The position numbers were made by a program, and so were the translations under genes. 64,000 bases of DNA from Sphaerisporangium sp. TRM90804 (lineage in GTDB: Bacteria; Actinomycetota; Actinomycetes; Streptosporangiales; Streptosporangiaceae), in assembly GCF_029846175.1 (NCBI RefSeq), contig NZ_JARWAC010000001.1:186001-250000 (forward strand), written 5' to 3'. This document shows, one piece after another, positions 8,664 to 16,748 of the stretch. Every line of letters begins with the position of its first letter. The stretch's first letter is position 1. The notes beneath the pieces are model-generated. The model saw nothing but the letters and a program-made list of their open reading frames with translations. It was not told the origin of the DNA and searched no databases.

Positions 8664-9143
8664 ATGCCGTCGCCCTGCCCGGCGCCTGGGCGGCACGCGG
8701 GCGGCCCTCTGCGGCCCCGCTCAGGCCCGGCGCGGGGCGATCACGGCGCGTCCGCCATCGAGCTGGCGCTCATCATGCCCGTCGTGCTCGTGGTCGTCCT
8801 GCTGATCGTCCAGTTCGCCCTGGTCTTCCACGGCAGGCAGGTCGCGGACGCCGCGGCGCGGGAAGGGGCGCGCATCGCCCGGGCCGCGGGGGCCGACGGC
8901 GGCGGCTGGCAGGGCGCCGCCGAGACCAAGGCGAAGAACGTCGTGAGCGCGATCGGCCCCGAGCTGCTCGAAGGGGCCTCCGTGCAGGCATGGCAGAAGG
9001 GCGACCAGCGCGGCGTCACCGTGAAGGGCGCCGCCGTGGCCGTGATCCCGTTGCTGCCCGGCATGTCCTTCACGATCACCTCGACGTTCGGCGGCCCCAT
9101 CGAGTGTTTCCGCCCCGACGACGGCACCCCCGACTGCGGCTGA
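8664..9143 (+). CDS. TadE-like pilus/secretion protein
   Basis: About 159 residues. GDHGASAIELALIMPVVLVV is the classic TadE N-terminal motif, a glutamate followed by a hydrophobic segment. After it comes a short outside region with two late cysteines (IECFRPDDGTPDCG). TadE-like proteins are membrane-anchored pseudopilin-like parts of Tad machines. The start is uncertain: ATG 8664 has AGGG upstream, while ATG 8616 and GTG 8580 are also in frame but would add an odd low-complexity leader. It lies 133 bp after the WXG100 gene and 7 kb from the main Tad operon, so it may serve either machine or stand alone. Confidence 0.75.
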   Translation: MPSPCPAPGRHAGGPLRPRSGPARGDHGASAIELALIMPVVLVVVLLIVQFALVFHGRQVADAAAREGARIARAAGADGGGWQGAAETKAKNVVSAIGPELLEGASVQAWQKGDQRGVTVKGAAVAVIPLLPGMSFTITSTFGGPIECFRPDDGTPDCG

Positions 9144-9161
9144 CCGCCGCCCGGCCGAGGG

Positions 9162-9252
9162 CCTCGCTCCGGCGGCTGACGGCGCCCGCGAGCCCCCGAG
9201 GACCTCGCTCCGGCGGCTGAGGGCGCCCGCGAGCCCGCGGCTGACGGCGCCC
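9162..9252. repeat. 41-bp direct repeat between convergent genes
   Basis: Two copies of a 34-bp segment beginning CCTCGCTCCGGCGGCTGA start at 9162 and 9203. A third partial copy, GCGGCTGACGGCGCCC, ends at 9252. It fills the space between the convergent stops at 9143 and 9331, has no coding potential, and looks like a local slippage duplication. Confidence 0.75.
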
Positions 9253-9330
9253 CCGGGGACCGATGGATCCGAGCGCGGCTGACGGCCGTCTCCGCGGCGC
9301 GAAGGGCGCCCCACGAGCCCCGGCCGCGGT

Positions 9331-12300
9331 TCAGGGCGTGAGGGCCGCCTGGACGGGGGTGGCCGTGCCCGAGATGACGAGCAGGCCGCGGCCGGGCGGA
9401 CCGCCCACGGCGCCGCGCGGGAGCCTCACGTTGAACAGGTCGCCGTCGGCGGGGCTCTGCACCGACAGCAGCAGCCCGGTGCGGCCCTTGCGCGCCTCGG
9501 CCACGAACCCCCGGTAGGCGGTCGCCAGGTCGCCGGTGGTGCCCGCGATGAGCAACCCGTGCTCGCCGTCCCTGCCGCTGCGCAGCGTGCTTTCCAGGGC
9601 CGTGCCGAGCGGCGAGTCGGGTGAGACCAGCTCGGCGTCGTCCACGATCACGACATACCGGTCGCGGCCCGCCAGCGCGCCGGCGAGGTCGGCGTCGCCG
9701 TCGGCCCCGAGCACCGCCAGCACGCCGGGCAGGCCGGCCAGGTCGCGCAGCGGGCTGCGGCGCGGGGTGACCACGACCACAGGCGTGTCCTGGCCGAGCA
9801 GCCAGCGGGCGGCGGTGACCAGCGTGGACGAACGGCCCGACCGCGCCGGGCCCGCGACCACGGCGGCCGGGCCCTGGGTGAGCAGGTCGACGCCGAGCGG
9901 GGCCAGGGAGTCGCCGCCCGCGCCGAGCAGCGCCCAGAGCGGGGAAGGCGGCCGGAAGCCGGGGACGAGCTCAACGGCCTGGGCGGCCGTCACCCGCATC
10001 GGCAGGGCGTCCACCCGCAGCGGCGCGGCGCGCCCGGCGAACCTGCCGGACGCCGCGCGGCCGAGCGCCTGCAGCGCGGCCACCTGGGCGGGGCCGGACG
10101 GGTCTTCGTCCAGCAGGGCGATCTGGCTCTCGACGACGCCCTGCTCCCCGAGGGAGACCACCCGGCCGGCGGGCATGGACGCGGGCAGGCCGCGCAGCGG
10201 CAGCCCGGCGAGGCCGTAGTCGGCGGAGTCGGCCAGCCGCATGATCAGCCGATCTTCGAAGAGCGTGGAGATCTGGCCGAGCAGCCCCGACCGGTCGGCG
10301 GTCACCACGGCGCGCAGCCCGACGGCCGGGCCTTCGCGCAGCAACTGCATCAGCGCGTCGAGCAGGCGCCCGTAGTCGTAGCCCTCGAACGCCGCCGCGA
10401 ACCCCTCCCAGCGGTCGAGCAGGAGCACCAGCCACGGCATCCGGAGCGTCGTGTCGCCCGTGCCCGAGCGGTGGATCGCCGCCCGCGCCTCGGCCAGGGA
10501 CGCGTACCCGGCCTCGGCCAGGAGCTGCTGGCGCCGCCCGACCTCGGCGCGGAGCCGGGTGAGCAGCCGCTCCACGCGGTCGAGCTGGTCGCGGGTGACC
10601 ACGGCGCCGCAGTGGGGCAGGGCCACGAGCGGCAGCAGGGCCCCGGAGCCGCAGTCGATGGCGTGCAGGTGGACGTCGTCGGGCGAGGCGTGGGCGGTGA
10701 TCGACCCGGCGATGGTGCGCAGGGCCGTGGACCTGCCGGTGCGCGCCGTGCCGGCGATCAGCAGGTGGCCGCCGCGGGCCAGGTCGAGCGTGAGCGGGCG
10801 GCGGTCCTGCGCCCAGGGCAGGTCGGTGACGCCGAACGGCAGCGGCGGCACCTCGTGGCCGCCGGCGCCCTCCCGGGGGGCGTCCATGAGCACCAGGCCG
10901 GGCAGCGGGGGCAGCCACGGGCTCGGCCGCTCGCGGACGCCGGCCATGCGGGCGGCCTCGACGACGGCGTCCACCAGCCTCGCCAGGTCGCTCGACGGGC
11001 CGCCGTTCACCCCCGGACGCTCGGCGCCGCGCGCCCCTGCGGCCCTGAGCGGGCCGCCGAGGCCGGGACCGTTCCCGGCGGAGGTGAGGGCCGCCGCGGC
11101 GTTCGCGGCGCCGCGGGAGGGGCGCAGGGGGTGGCCGAGGTCGCGCCAGCGGACCTCCACGACCCGGGGGCCCGCCCCGCCGCGCGCGGCCTCCGGCACC
11201 CGGCCGCCCACCCGGGCGGTCTGCACGGGCTGGGCCGGGCCGGTGCCCGAGCGGACGTAGCAGCGTCCCGGCGTGGTCTTGGAGATGTGCGCCGCCTCCG
11301 GGCCGGAGATGACGTCGGTGGACTCGGCGACGTCGGTGACCCGCAGCGCGACGCGCAGCGAGGTGTTCGCCTGGATGTCGGCCGTCACCACGCCGCCGGG
11401 CCGCTGGGTGGCGAGGATCAGGTGGATGCCCAGCGAGCGGCCGCGGCGGGCGATGTCCACGAGCCCGTCCATGAAGTCGGGCAGCTCGGACACCATGGCC
11501 GCGAACTCGTCGATGACCAGCAGCAGCCGCGGAAGCGGCTCCAGCGTCGCCTCCGGGCCCGCCTCGGTGTCCCGGGCCGCCGGCTCGGCCGCCGGGGCGC
11601 CCGCGTGGCCCGCGGCGAGCCGCGCCGCCCGGCCGCTCAGCCCGGTCAGCCCGGTCAGCCCGGTCGCGCGGCGTCCCGGCGTCCCGGCGTCCATCCCGGA
11701 CGCCCGGCCGCCGGCCGTGGCCTGCCCGGCTGTGCGGCCGCCCGCCGACAGGCCCGCGCCGGGCGCCCGGCCCGCCGGTTCGGAGGCCGGCGCGGAGGCG
11801 GCGGAGGCCCGGGTGAGGGCCGCGCGCGCGGCCCGGGGGTCGTCGCGTAACTCCAGGTAGTCCTCGATGTCCTTGGCGCCCGCGGCGAGCAGCAGCCGTT
11901 CGCGCCGGCGGATCTCGGCGGCCAGCGAGGCCAGCGCCCGCTGGGTCAGGTGCTCGTCGAGGTCGGTGACCATGCCGACGGTGTGCGGCAGCCGCACGCA
12001 CTCCTTGAACGCGGCTCCGCCCTTGTAGTCGATGAGCACGAACGTCATCTCGTCGGGCCGGTTGGCCACGGCCAGCGAGCAGATCAGCGTCTGCAGCAGC
12101 TCCGACTTGCCCGCGCCGGTGGTGCCCGCGACCAGCGCGTGCGGGCCGTCGCGGCTCAGGTCGACGCTGAACGGGCCGTCGGGCCCCACGCCGATCGGCA
12201 CCTCGGTCGTGCGGCCGCCCGAGCGCCACCGCCCCGCCACGGCGCGCCCCGACGGGCTCAGCTCCAGCAGGTCGAGCAGGCGCACCGAGCCCGGCAGCAC

Positions 12301-14349
12301 GGATGTGACGTCGTCCCTGCTCACGTCGCGCAGCGGCGCGAGCGAGCGCGCGAGCCGCTCGGACCAGGCGGGCGTCACCTGGTCGGCCAGGATGTCCCCG
12401 ACGGCGTCCAGCCCGCCGCCGCGCAGCCGGACGAAGCCGTCGGCGCCGCAGTCGGCCACGGTGGCGCACTCCTCGGGCAGCAGCCGCGTGTCCTCGTCGA
12501 TGGCGACCGTGTAGACCCCGGCGCCCGGCCCCTGCCTGAGCACCTGGGGCATTCCGGGGAGCCCGCGCAGCACCTGGGCGCCGTCCAGGATCACCAGCAC
12601 GTCGTACGGACGGTCGTCGTAGGAGGCGAACAGGGGCTCCTCGTCGGGGCCGAACCCGCGCCCCCACCCCTTGACCGCGCCTCCGGCGGACGCGCCGAAG
12701 GCGGGGCCGTCGTCGTCGCCGAGGCGCTCGGCCACCAGGGCGGCCAGCTCGGCCACCCGCTGCGCCGCCGCCTCGGGGTCGGCGCCCACCAGGGCGACGC
12801 AGTCGGCGTCGCGCGGGGCGCAGTGCGGCAGCCAGCGTGCCCAGTCCCAGTGCGCGGCGCCGTCCCCATGGGCCGACAGGACCACCACGGCGAGGTCGCG
12901 GGGGCTGTGCAGGGTGGCCGCGGCGCCGACCAGCGAGCGGGCGATGCCCAGCGTGACGTCCCGGGGCCCGGTCATGCCGGCCACGCCGAGCCGCCGCATC
13001 GCGAGCGACACCGGGACGGCGCCGGAGACGGGCGCCCCGGGCATCGTCAGGTCGGCGGGCGCGCCGCGCTCGGGGGTGAAGTCGATCTCGGCGGGCAGGT
13101 CGGCGAGCCCGAGGCGCAGGCGCAGCGCGTCGGGGTCGTGGCTCCTGCGCTCCCACAGCCGCCGCCGGGGCCCGGTCGCCGTGAGCAGCAGCTCGGCGGG
13201 GTCGGGGGACGCGGCGCGGCGCTCGCGCTCGTTGACCGCCCTGGCCTTGCGCACGTTCTCCTCGAACGCGGCCTGGCGCTCGCGGTAGGCCTTCATGGCC
13301 TGGCGGTGCTGCTTGCGGCCGTGCCGGCGGTCGCTGATCCACTGCCCGATCATGATCATGGGCGTCATCAGGGCGATCAGCAGGTAGAACCAGAGCTGGA
13401 ACGCCCACCACATGGCCAGGCCGAGCACGGCCGGCAGGCAGGCGGCGAGCAGTTGCAGGCGGATGCCCTCGCGGCGCACGGGCTCGGCGGGCACGTCGAG
13501 CCGGCGGCGGCGGTCGCCCGGGCGCAGGCGGGGAGGCCGGTTGTAGGCGAGGCCGCCCCCGGGCAGGGCGTCCAGGTGGGCGTCGGGGGGCTCGGTGCCG
13601 TGCAGCACCAGGATGGAGTTCCCGCAGGCCAGCGGCGCTCCCTCCGGCCACGGCCTGGCGGTGGCGAGCGGCTCGCCGGCCAGCAGGGGCGCCGTGCGGG
13701 TGGCGCCCCGCTTCATGGCGCCGACGGCTTCGGAGTCGGGGGTGCCGTGGACGCGCGCCGCCGCCGCGCGCCGCGCCCGCCGGCCCGTCTTGCGCCGCGT
13801 CCTGCGCACCCGGCGGGGCTTCTTGGCGGGGGGCGCGCCGGCGGGGGCCACCGCCCGCACCAGGACGGCGTCGGGCGTCACGCGCAGCTCGACGACCTCG
13901 GGCGGCAGGTCGCCGTCGAGGGCGATCGCGCACGCGGGGTCGGAGCCGATGGCGTGCACGCCGAAGCCCAGCCGGTGCACCGCGCCGGCGCCGGGCCCGC
14001 CCGCGACCCTGACCTCGATCACGCCGCCGGGCTCGGCCAGCAGCGTCGACCCGGCCGTGCGGGGGTCGAGCGTCACCAGGTCGCCGTCGCGGACCGCCGC
14101 GGCCATCGGGGCCTCGGGGTCGAGCCGCCTGCCGTCGACCCACAGGGACGGCGCCTCGGGCTCGCGGGCGCCCTGGCGCGCGTCGAGGCCGTACGGCGCG
14201 CGGGCGCGCGACAGCCGCACGACGTTGCCGCGCTCCTCGGGCGCGTCGCGCAACGCGGTGGCGAGCCCCGCGACCGTGGTGTCCTGGTCGCCCTCGATGA
14301 CCACGTCGCGCCGGCCGTGCTCCGAGACCACGGTAAGCATGATCCGCAT
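9331..14349 (-). CDS. FHA/FtsK-SpoIIIE-type ATPase, EccC/EssC-like (type VII secretion motor family)
   Basis: A 1672-residue membrane ATPase starting at ATG 14349 with GGAGGAG upstream. The N-terminus looks like a ubiquitin-like/YukD-type strand region. It is followed by a forkhead-associated-like segment (HAIGSDPACAIAL, about residues 108-165) and a transmembrane pair near residues 295-333. Three FtsK-type ATPase modules follow. The first has an intact Walker A, GTTGAGKSE, near residue 738 and Walker B LLLVIDEF near residue 937. The second (GTARTGRST, near 1197) and third (GPARSGRSS, near 1500) have arginine in place of the Walker lysine and are probably weak or regulatory. Between Walker A and B of the first module sits a roughly 100-residue Ala/Gly/Ser-rich insertion (about residues 833-935) absent from ordinary family members. 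The overall design resembles EssC of Firmicutes more than mycobacterial EccCa/EccCb. The WXG100 protein at 8258 is a likely substrate, by inference. Confidence 0.85.
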   Translation of the reverse strand: MRIMLTVVSEHGRRDVVIEGDQDTTVAGLATALRDAPEERGNVVRLSRARAPYGLDARQGAREPEAPSLWVDGRRLDPEAPMAAAVRDGDLVTLDPRTAGSTLLAEPGGVIEVRVAGGPGAGAVHRLGFGVHAIGSDPACAIALDGDLPPEVVELRVTPDAVLVRAVAPAGAPPAKKPRRVRRTRRKTGRRARRAAAARVHGTPDSEAVGAMKRGATRTAPLLAGEPLATARPWPEGAPLACGNSILVLHGTEPPDAHLDALPGGGLAYNRPPRLRPGDRRRRLDVPAEPVRREGIRLQLLAACLPAVLGLAMWWAFQLWFYLLIALMTPMIMIGQWISDRRHGRKQHRQAMKAYRERQAAFEENVRKARAVNERERRAASPDPAELLLTATGPRRRLWERRSHDPDALRLRLGLADLPAEIDFTPERGAPADLTMPGAPVSGAVPVSLAMRRLGVAGMTGPRDVTLGIARSLVGAAATLHSPRDLAVVVLSAHGDGAAHWDWARWLPHCAPRDADCVALVGADPEAAAQRVAELAALVAERLGDDDGPAFGASAGGAVKGWGRGFGPDEEPLFASYDDRPYDVLVILDGAQVLRGLPGMPQVLRQGPGAGVYTVAIDEDTRLLPEECATVADCGADGFVRLRGGGLDAVGDILADQVTPAWSERLARSLAPLRDVSRDDVTSVLPGSVRLLDLLELSPSGRAVAGRWRSGGRTTEVPIGVGPDGPFSVDLSRDGPHALVAGTTGAGKSELLQTLICSLAVANRPDEMTFVLIDYKGGAAFKECVRLPHTVGMVTDLDEHLTQRALASLAAEIRRRERLLLAAGAKDIEDYLELRDDPRAARAALTRASAASAPASEPAGRAPGAGLSAGGRTAGQATAGGRASGMDAGTPGRRATGLTGLTGLSGRAARLAAGHAGAPAAEPAARDTEAGPEATLEPLPRLLLVIDEFAAMVSELPDFMDGLVDIARRGRSLGIHLILATQRPGGVVTADIQANTSLRVALRVTDVAESTDVISGPEAAHISKTTPGRCYVRSGTGPAQPVQTARVGGRVPEAARGGAGPRVVEVRWRDLGHPLRPSRGAANAAAALTSAGNGPGLGGPLRAAGARGAERPGVNGGPSSDLARLVDAVVEAARMAGVRERPSPWLPPLPGLVLMDAPREGAGGHEVPPLPFGVTDLPWAQDRRPLTLDLARGGHLLIAGTARTGRSTALRTIAGSITAHASPDDVHLHAIDCGSGALLPLVALPHCGAVVTRDQLDRVERLLTRLRAEVGRRQQLLAEAGYASLAEARAAIHRSGTGDTTLRMPWLVLLLDRWEGFAAAFEGYDYGRLLDALMQLLREGPAVGLRAVVTADRSGLLGQISTLFEDRLIMRLADSADYGLAGLPLRGLPASMPAGRVVSLGEQGVVESQIALLDEDPSGPAQVAALQALGRAASGRFAGRAAPLRVDALPMRVTAAQAVELVPGFRPPSPLWALLGAGGDSLAPLGVDLLTQGPAAVVAGPARSGRSSTLVTAARWLLGQDTPVVVVTPRRSPLRDLAGLPGVLAVLGADGDADLAGALAGRDRYVVIVDDAELVSPDSPLGTALESTLRSGRDGEHGLLIAGTTGDLATAYRGFVAEARKGRTGLLLSVQSPADGDLFNVRLPRGAVGGPPGRGLLVISGTATPVQAALTP

Positions 14350-14445
14350 GCGGCGTCTCCTCCGGGTCCGGCTCCGCGCTTCAACGTAAGCGACGGGAGC
14401 CCGCCGCAGGCGCCGGTTTCGCCAACTGGCCGCGACGCCCGCCGC

Positions 14446-14976
14446 CTACCCCACTCTCGCGCCGTCGGGCCTGACCGCGTACCACCTGCCGCCGAACTCG
14501 TCCCGGCCGCGCCCGTAGACGTCGCCGGGCTTCCTGTCGCCGTTGAAGTAGTAGAGCGGGAGCTCGCCGTAGGTCACCTGCCGCACGCCGTCGCGCTCGA
14601 CGGCGCCGAGCCTTTTGCGCCGCACCCCGCTCTCGGCCCCGGGCTCGTCGCGGGTGACGGCGGGCGGCCACCACGCGGCGCAGGACAGCAGGCACGTGGG
14701 CTCGCCGGGGCGGTCCCTCCCGAAGACGTACAGCGTCCTGCCGTTCTCGCCGACGAGGACCTCCCCGGCCTTCGTTCGCGCCGCCTTGACGGTGACGCGC
14801 CGCGGGGTGGGCATGGTGGGCGGCAGCCCGGTCTCCGACGGGGACGTCCCGCCGGACGGGGTCACCGGAGGGGAGGGGGACACGCCGCGGCCGGCGCGCG
14901 TGCCGCCGCACGCGCCCGCCGTCAGGGCCGTGAGGGCCGTCAGGGCCGCCGTGGCATCCCTCGCGAGCCTTCTCAA
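14446..14976 (-). CDS. Lipoprotein with COG4315-type secreted repeats
   Basis: A 176-residue lipoprotein. The start is TTG 14976, preceded by GGAGGAGGGG. The signal peptide contains a threefold LTA repeat and ends in the lipobox LTAGAC. The mature part has the paired motifs GRTLYVFGRDRPGEPTCLLSC and LPLYYFNGDRKPGDVYG, known from COG4315 lipoproteins of unknown function. These often occur in actinobacterial and betaproteobacterial redox or stress loci. Two cysteines in TCLLSC could form a disulfide. The gene precedes the EccC-like gene on the same strand, about 96 bp away, and may share its expression. Confidence 0.8.
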   Translation of the reverse strand: MRRLARDATAALTALTALTAGACGGTRAGRGVSPSPPVTPSGGTSPSETGLPPTMPTPRRVTVKAARTKAGEVLVGENGRTLYVFGRDRPGEPTCLLSCAAWWPPAVTRDEPGAESGVRRKRLGAVERDGVRQVTYGELPLYYFNGDRKPGDVYGRGRDEFGGRWYAVRPDGARVG

Positions 14977-15147
14977 GCGACCCCTCCTCCGACGCGGCTC
15001 GCGCTCCGGCCGGCCGCTGGCGATTCGTGCGAGGGGGTGTACTGTTCGTTCCCTCCGGCGTGGTTTTCAGTACATCCGCCGTTGTTCCGGGGGCCGCCGT
15101 TTGGAAAGCCGCGGGTCATCCGGCGTGTGCCACCGGGAGGCCTCCCG

Positions 15148-15281
15148 TCATCCACAGCCCCCTGTGGACAGAACGCCGGCCGGGTGTGGATAACTCGGCG
15201 CGTTCTGTGGTGATTTAGGGCCATAAACCGGATTAAAAGTGACGATCCGGACGAATGGCCAATGGTCGCACCTGTGGATAA
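15148..15281. promoter_or_regulatory. Cluster of DnaA-box-like 9-mers
   Basis: The gene-free stretch 14977-15334 holds two perfect matches to the DnaA box on the minus strand (TTATCCACA, read as TGTGGATAA at 15185-15193 and 15273-15281). It also has two near matches: TCATCCACA at 15148-15156 and TGTGGACAG at 15163-15171. Such AT-rich 9-mers should be rare in this GC-rich sequence. No dnaA, dnaN or other origin gene is nearby, so this is not read as oriC. It could be an extra DnaA-binding site or control of the flanking genes. Nothing else was recognised in this gap apart from a TACAAT hexamer ahead of cutA. Confidence 0.5.
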
Positions 15282-15289
15282 AGCCTGTG

Positions 15290-15295
15290 TACAAT
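15290..15295 (+). promoter_or_regulatory. Possible -10 hexamer of cutA
   Basis: TACAAT lies 39 nt before the cutA ATG and only 8 nt past the last DnaA-box-like site. A -35 element is not clear at 16-18 bp spacing. DnaA bound at 15273-15281 would overlap the promoter spacer. Confidence 0.35.
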
Positions 15296-15334
15296 GCCGC
15301 GGCCGTGCGGATCAATCTTGGTGGAAGGGGCGCC

Positions 15335-15679
15335 ATGCCGGAGTACGTGCAGGTCCAGGTGGCCGTGGACGACAGGGCCGTGGCCGGCGCCCTCGCGCGC
15401 TCGGCGGTCGCCGCCCGGCTGGCCGCGTGCGCGCAGATCGTCGGGCCGATCACCAGCGTCTACCGCTGGAAGGGCGTCGTCGAGACGGCCGAGGAGTTCC
15501 TGCTGCTGATGAAGACCACGGGGGAGCGGAGCGGGGAGCTGACCGAGCACGTCCGTCGGGAGCACCCGTACGAGACGCCCGAGATCATCAGCCTGCCCGT
15601 CACCGGAGGGCTGGGCGCCTATCTGGAGTGGATCTCCGAGGAGACGGGCGGCCCCGGTGGACCGGCGGATCGCGGTTAG
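15335..15679 (+). CDS. cutA: CutA divalent-cation tolerance protein
   Basis: A 114-residue protein of the usual CutA length. It has a ferredoxin-like beta-alpha-beta fold: a first strand VQVQVAVDD, the LAACAQIVGPITSVYRWKG segment, EEFLLLMKTT, and HPYETPEIISLPVTGG near the C-terminus, all diagnostic. CutA trimers are linked to metal tolerance in Escherichia coli, though the mechanism is unclear. ATG 15335 follows GGAAGGGG by 4 nt. Upstream lies the DnaA-box-like cluster; downstream is a relatively AT-rich island without a clear gene. Confidence 0.93.
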   Translation: MPEYVQVQVAVDDRAVAGALARSAVAARLAACAQIVGPITSVYRWKGVVETAEEFLLLMKTTGERSGELTEHVRREHPYETPEIISLPVTGGLGAYLEWISEETGGPGGPADRG

Positions 15680-16048
15680 GATCCGGCGACCCGGGGGAAA
15701 CCGATGGGAGACTTGTGACCGAGGTTACTGGCGATACAAACGTGATTATTGCCGGATATATGCCAGCAGTGAGCTGACCGAAACGGGAGTGATTCTTGAC
15801 GACGCCATTGACAGCCAATCCATAGTGGATGAGCATGGGTCCGGTTTCGGTCCCCCCACGTGGTGCAAGCTGCACACACTATGAATGACAAATTGGGCAG
15901 ATAACCCTAAGATCGTCGTCCTCCATATCCGTGACCATGCCATCCCGCCACCGTGGTCATGCGGTCCGTTCTCGCCCGGCCCCCGCCGGTCGGTATCAGC
16001 GCATGGTGAGGGCGACGGCCTGGTCCTGATTCCGGGAGCCCCCCACCC
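15680..16048 (+). other. Relatively AT-rich island with two mini-ORFs, function unknown
   Basis: This 369-bp gap between cutA and the Tad operon is visibly richer in A and T than its surroundings around 15710-15920. Two very short plus-strand frames fit inside. One runs from GTG 15715 to TGA 15777 (20 residues, start VTEVTGDTNV, with GGGAG just upstream). The other runs from GTG 15789 to TGA 15884 (31 residues, ending GPPTWCKLHTL, no good ribosome site). A 6-bp inverted repeat TGACCA/TGGTCA lies at 15932-15959. I do not recognise any of these and cannot say that either frame is translated. Confidence 0.4.
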
Positions 16049-16747
16049 ATGAGGATCAGCGAGAAAGCCGGCCGCGACGGTCGCGCCGCGAACGCGGAGC
16101 GCGCCGCATCGCAGGGCGCGCTTTCCGGGCCCGCCTCGCGCAAGCTCCCCGTGCCGCCCCGCGAGCGCAAACCGGCCCTGGCCGCGCTCGCGCTGCTGCT
16201 CGTGCTCGGCGGCGCGCTCGCCGCCACGCTGCTGGTGATGCGCAGCGGCGACCGCGTGTCGGCCATCCAGATCAGCCAGCAGATCGGCCCCGGCCAGCCC
16301 ATCCTCCCCGAGGCGATGACCGAGGTGCAGATCGCCGACACCGGGGTCGGCTACGTCTCCTGGATCCACCGCCAGGAGGTCGCCACGACGTTCGCCCGCG
16401 TCACCATCCTGCCCGGCACGCTGCTCACCGAGCAGATGGTCACCAGGGCCAGCGAGCAGCTCGTCCCGGGCAAGGTCATGGTCGGCCTGGCGCTCAAGGC
16501 CGGCCAGGTGCCGCAGGGGCTGCAGAAGGGCGACCACGTGCAGGTGCTCTACGTGCCCGGGTCGGGCCGGGGCACGGCGCAGGGCAAGGTGCTCACGCCC
16601 AGCGCGCTCGTGCAGAGCGTCGGCACGCCCGAGGGCGACAGCACCGGGCTGGTCACGATCATCGTGGACGCCACCGTCTCGCCCACCGTCGCCATGTACT
16701 CCTCCAGCGGCGAGATCGCCCTGGGCAAGCTCGCCGGAGCCGGTTGA
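16049..16747 (+). CDS. cpaB: CpaB/RcpC-like pilus assembly protein with SAF domain
   Basis: A 232-residue protein. A basic, Pro-rich cytoplasmic start of about 45 residues is followed by one transmembrane helix (ALAALALLLVLGGALAATLLV). Next comes an external SAF-type domain (IGPGQPILPEAMTEVQI, then TTFARVTILPGTLLTEQM) as in CpaB/RcpC. These proteins line the outer part of Tad pilus machines and may bind the cell wall. ATG 16049 has GGGAG 10 nt upstream. It is the first gene of an operon in which nearly every junction overlaps: the next gene starts 1 bp after its stop. Confidence 0.85.
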   Translation: MRISEKAGRDGRAANAERAASQGALSGPASRKLPVPPRERKPALAALALLLVLGGALAATLLVMRSGDRVSAIQISQQIGPGQPILPEAMTEVQIADTGVGYVSWIHRQEVATTFARVTILPGTLLTEQMVTRASEQLVPGKVMVGLALKAGQVPQGLQKGDHVQVLYVPGSGRGTAQGKVLTPSALVQSVGTPEGDSTGLVTIIVDATVSPTVAMYSSSGEIALGKLAGAG

Positions 16748-16748
16748 C

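Noticed and set aside
15148-15281. Chromosome origin
   Set aside because: DnaA-box-like sites are present but dnaA, dnaN, rpmH and the usual many-box array are not.
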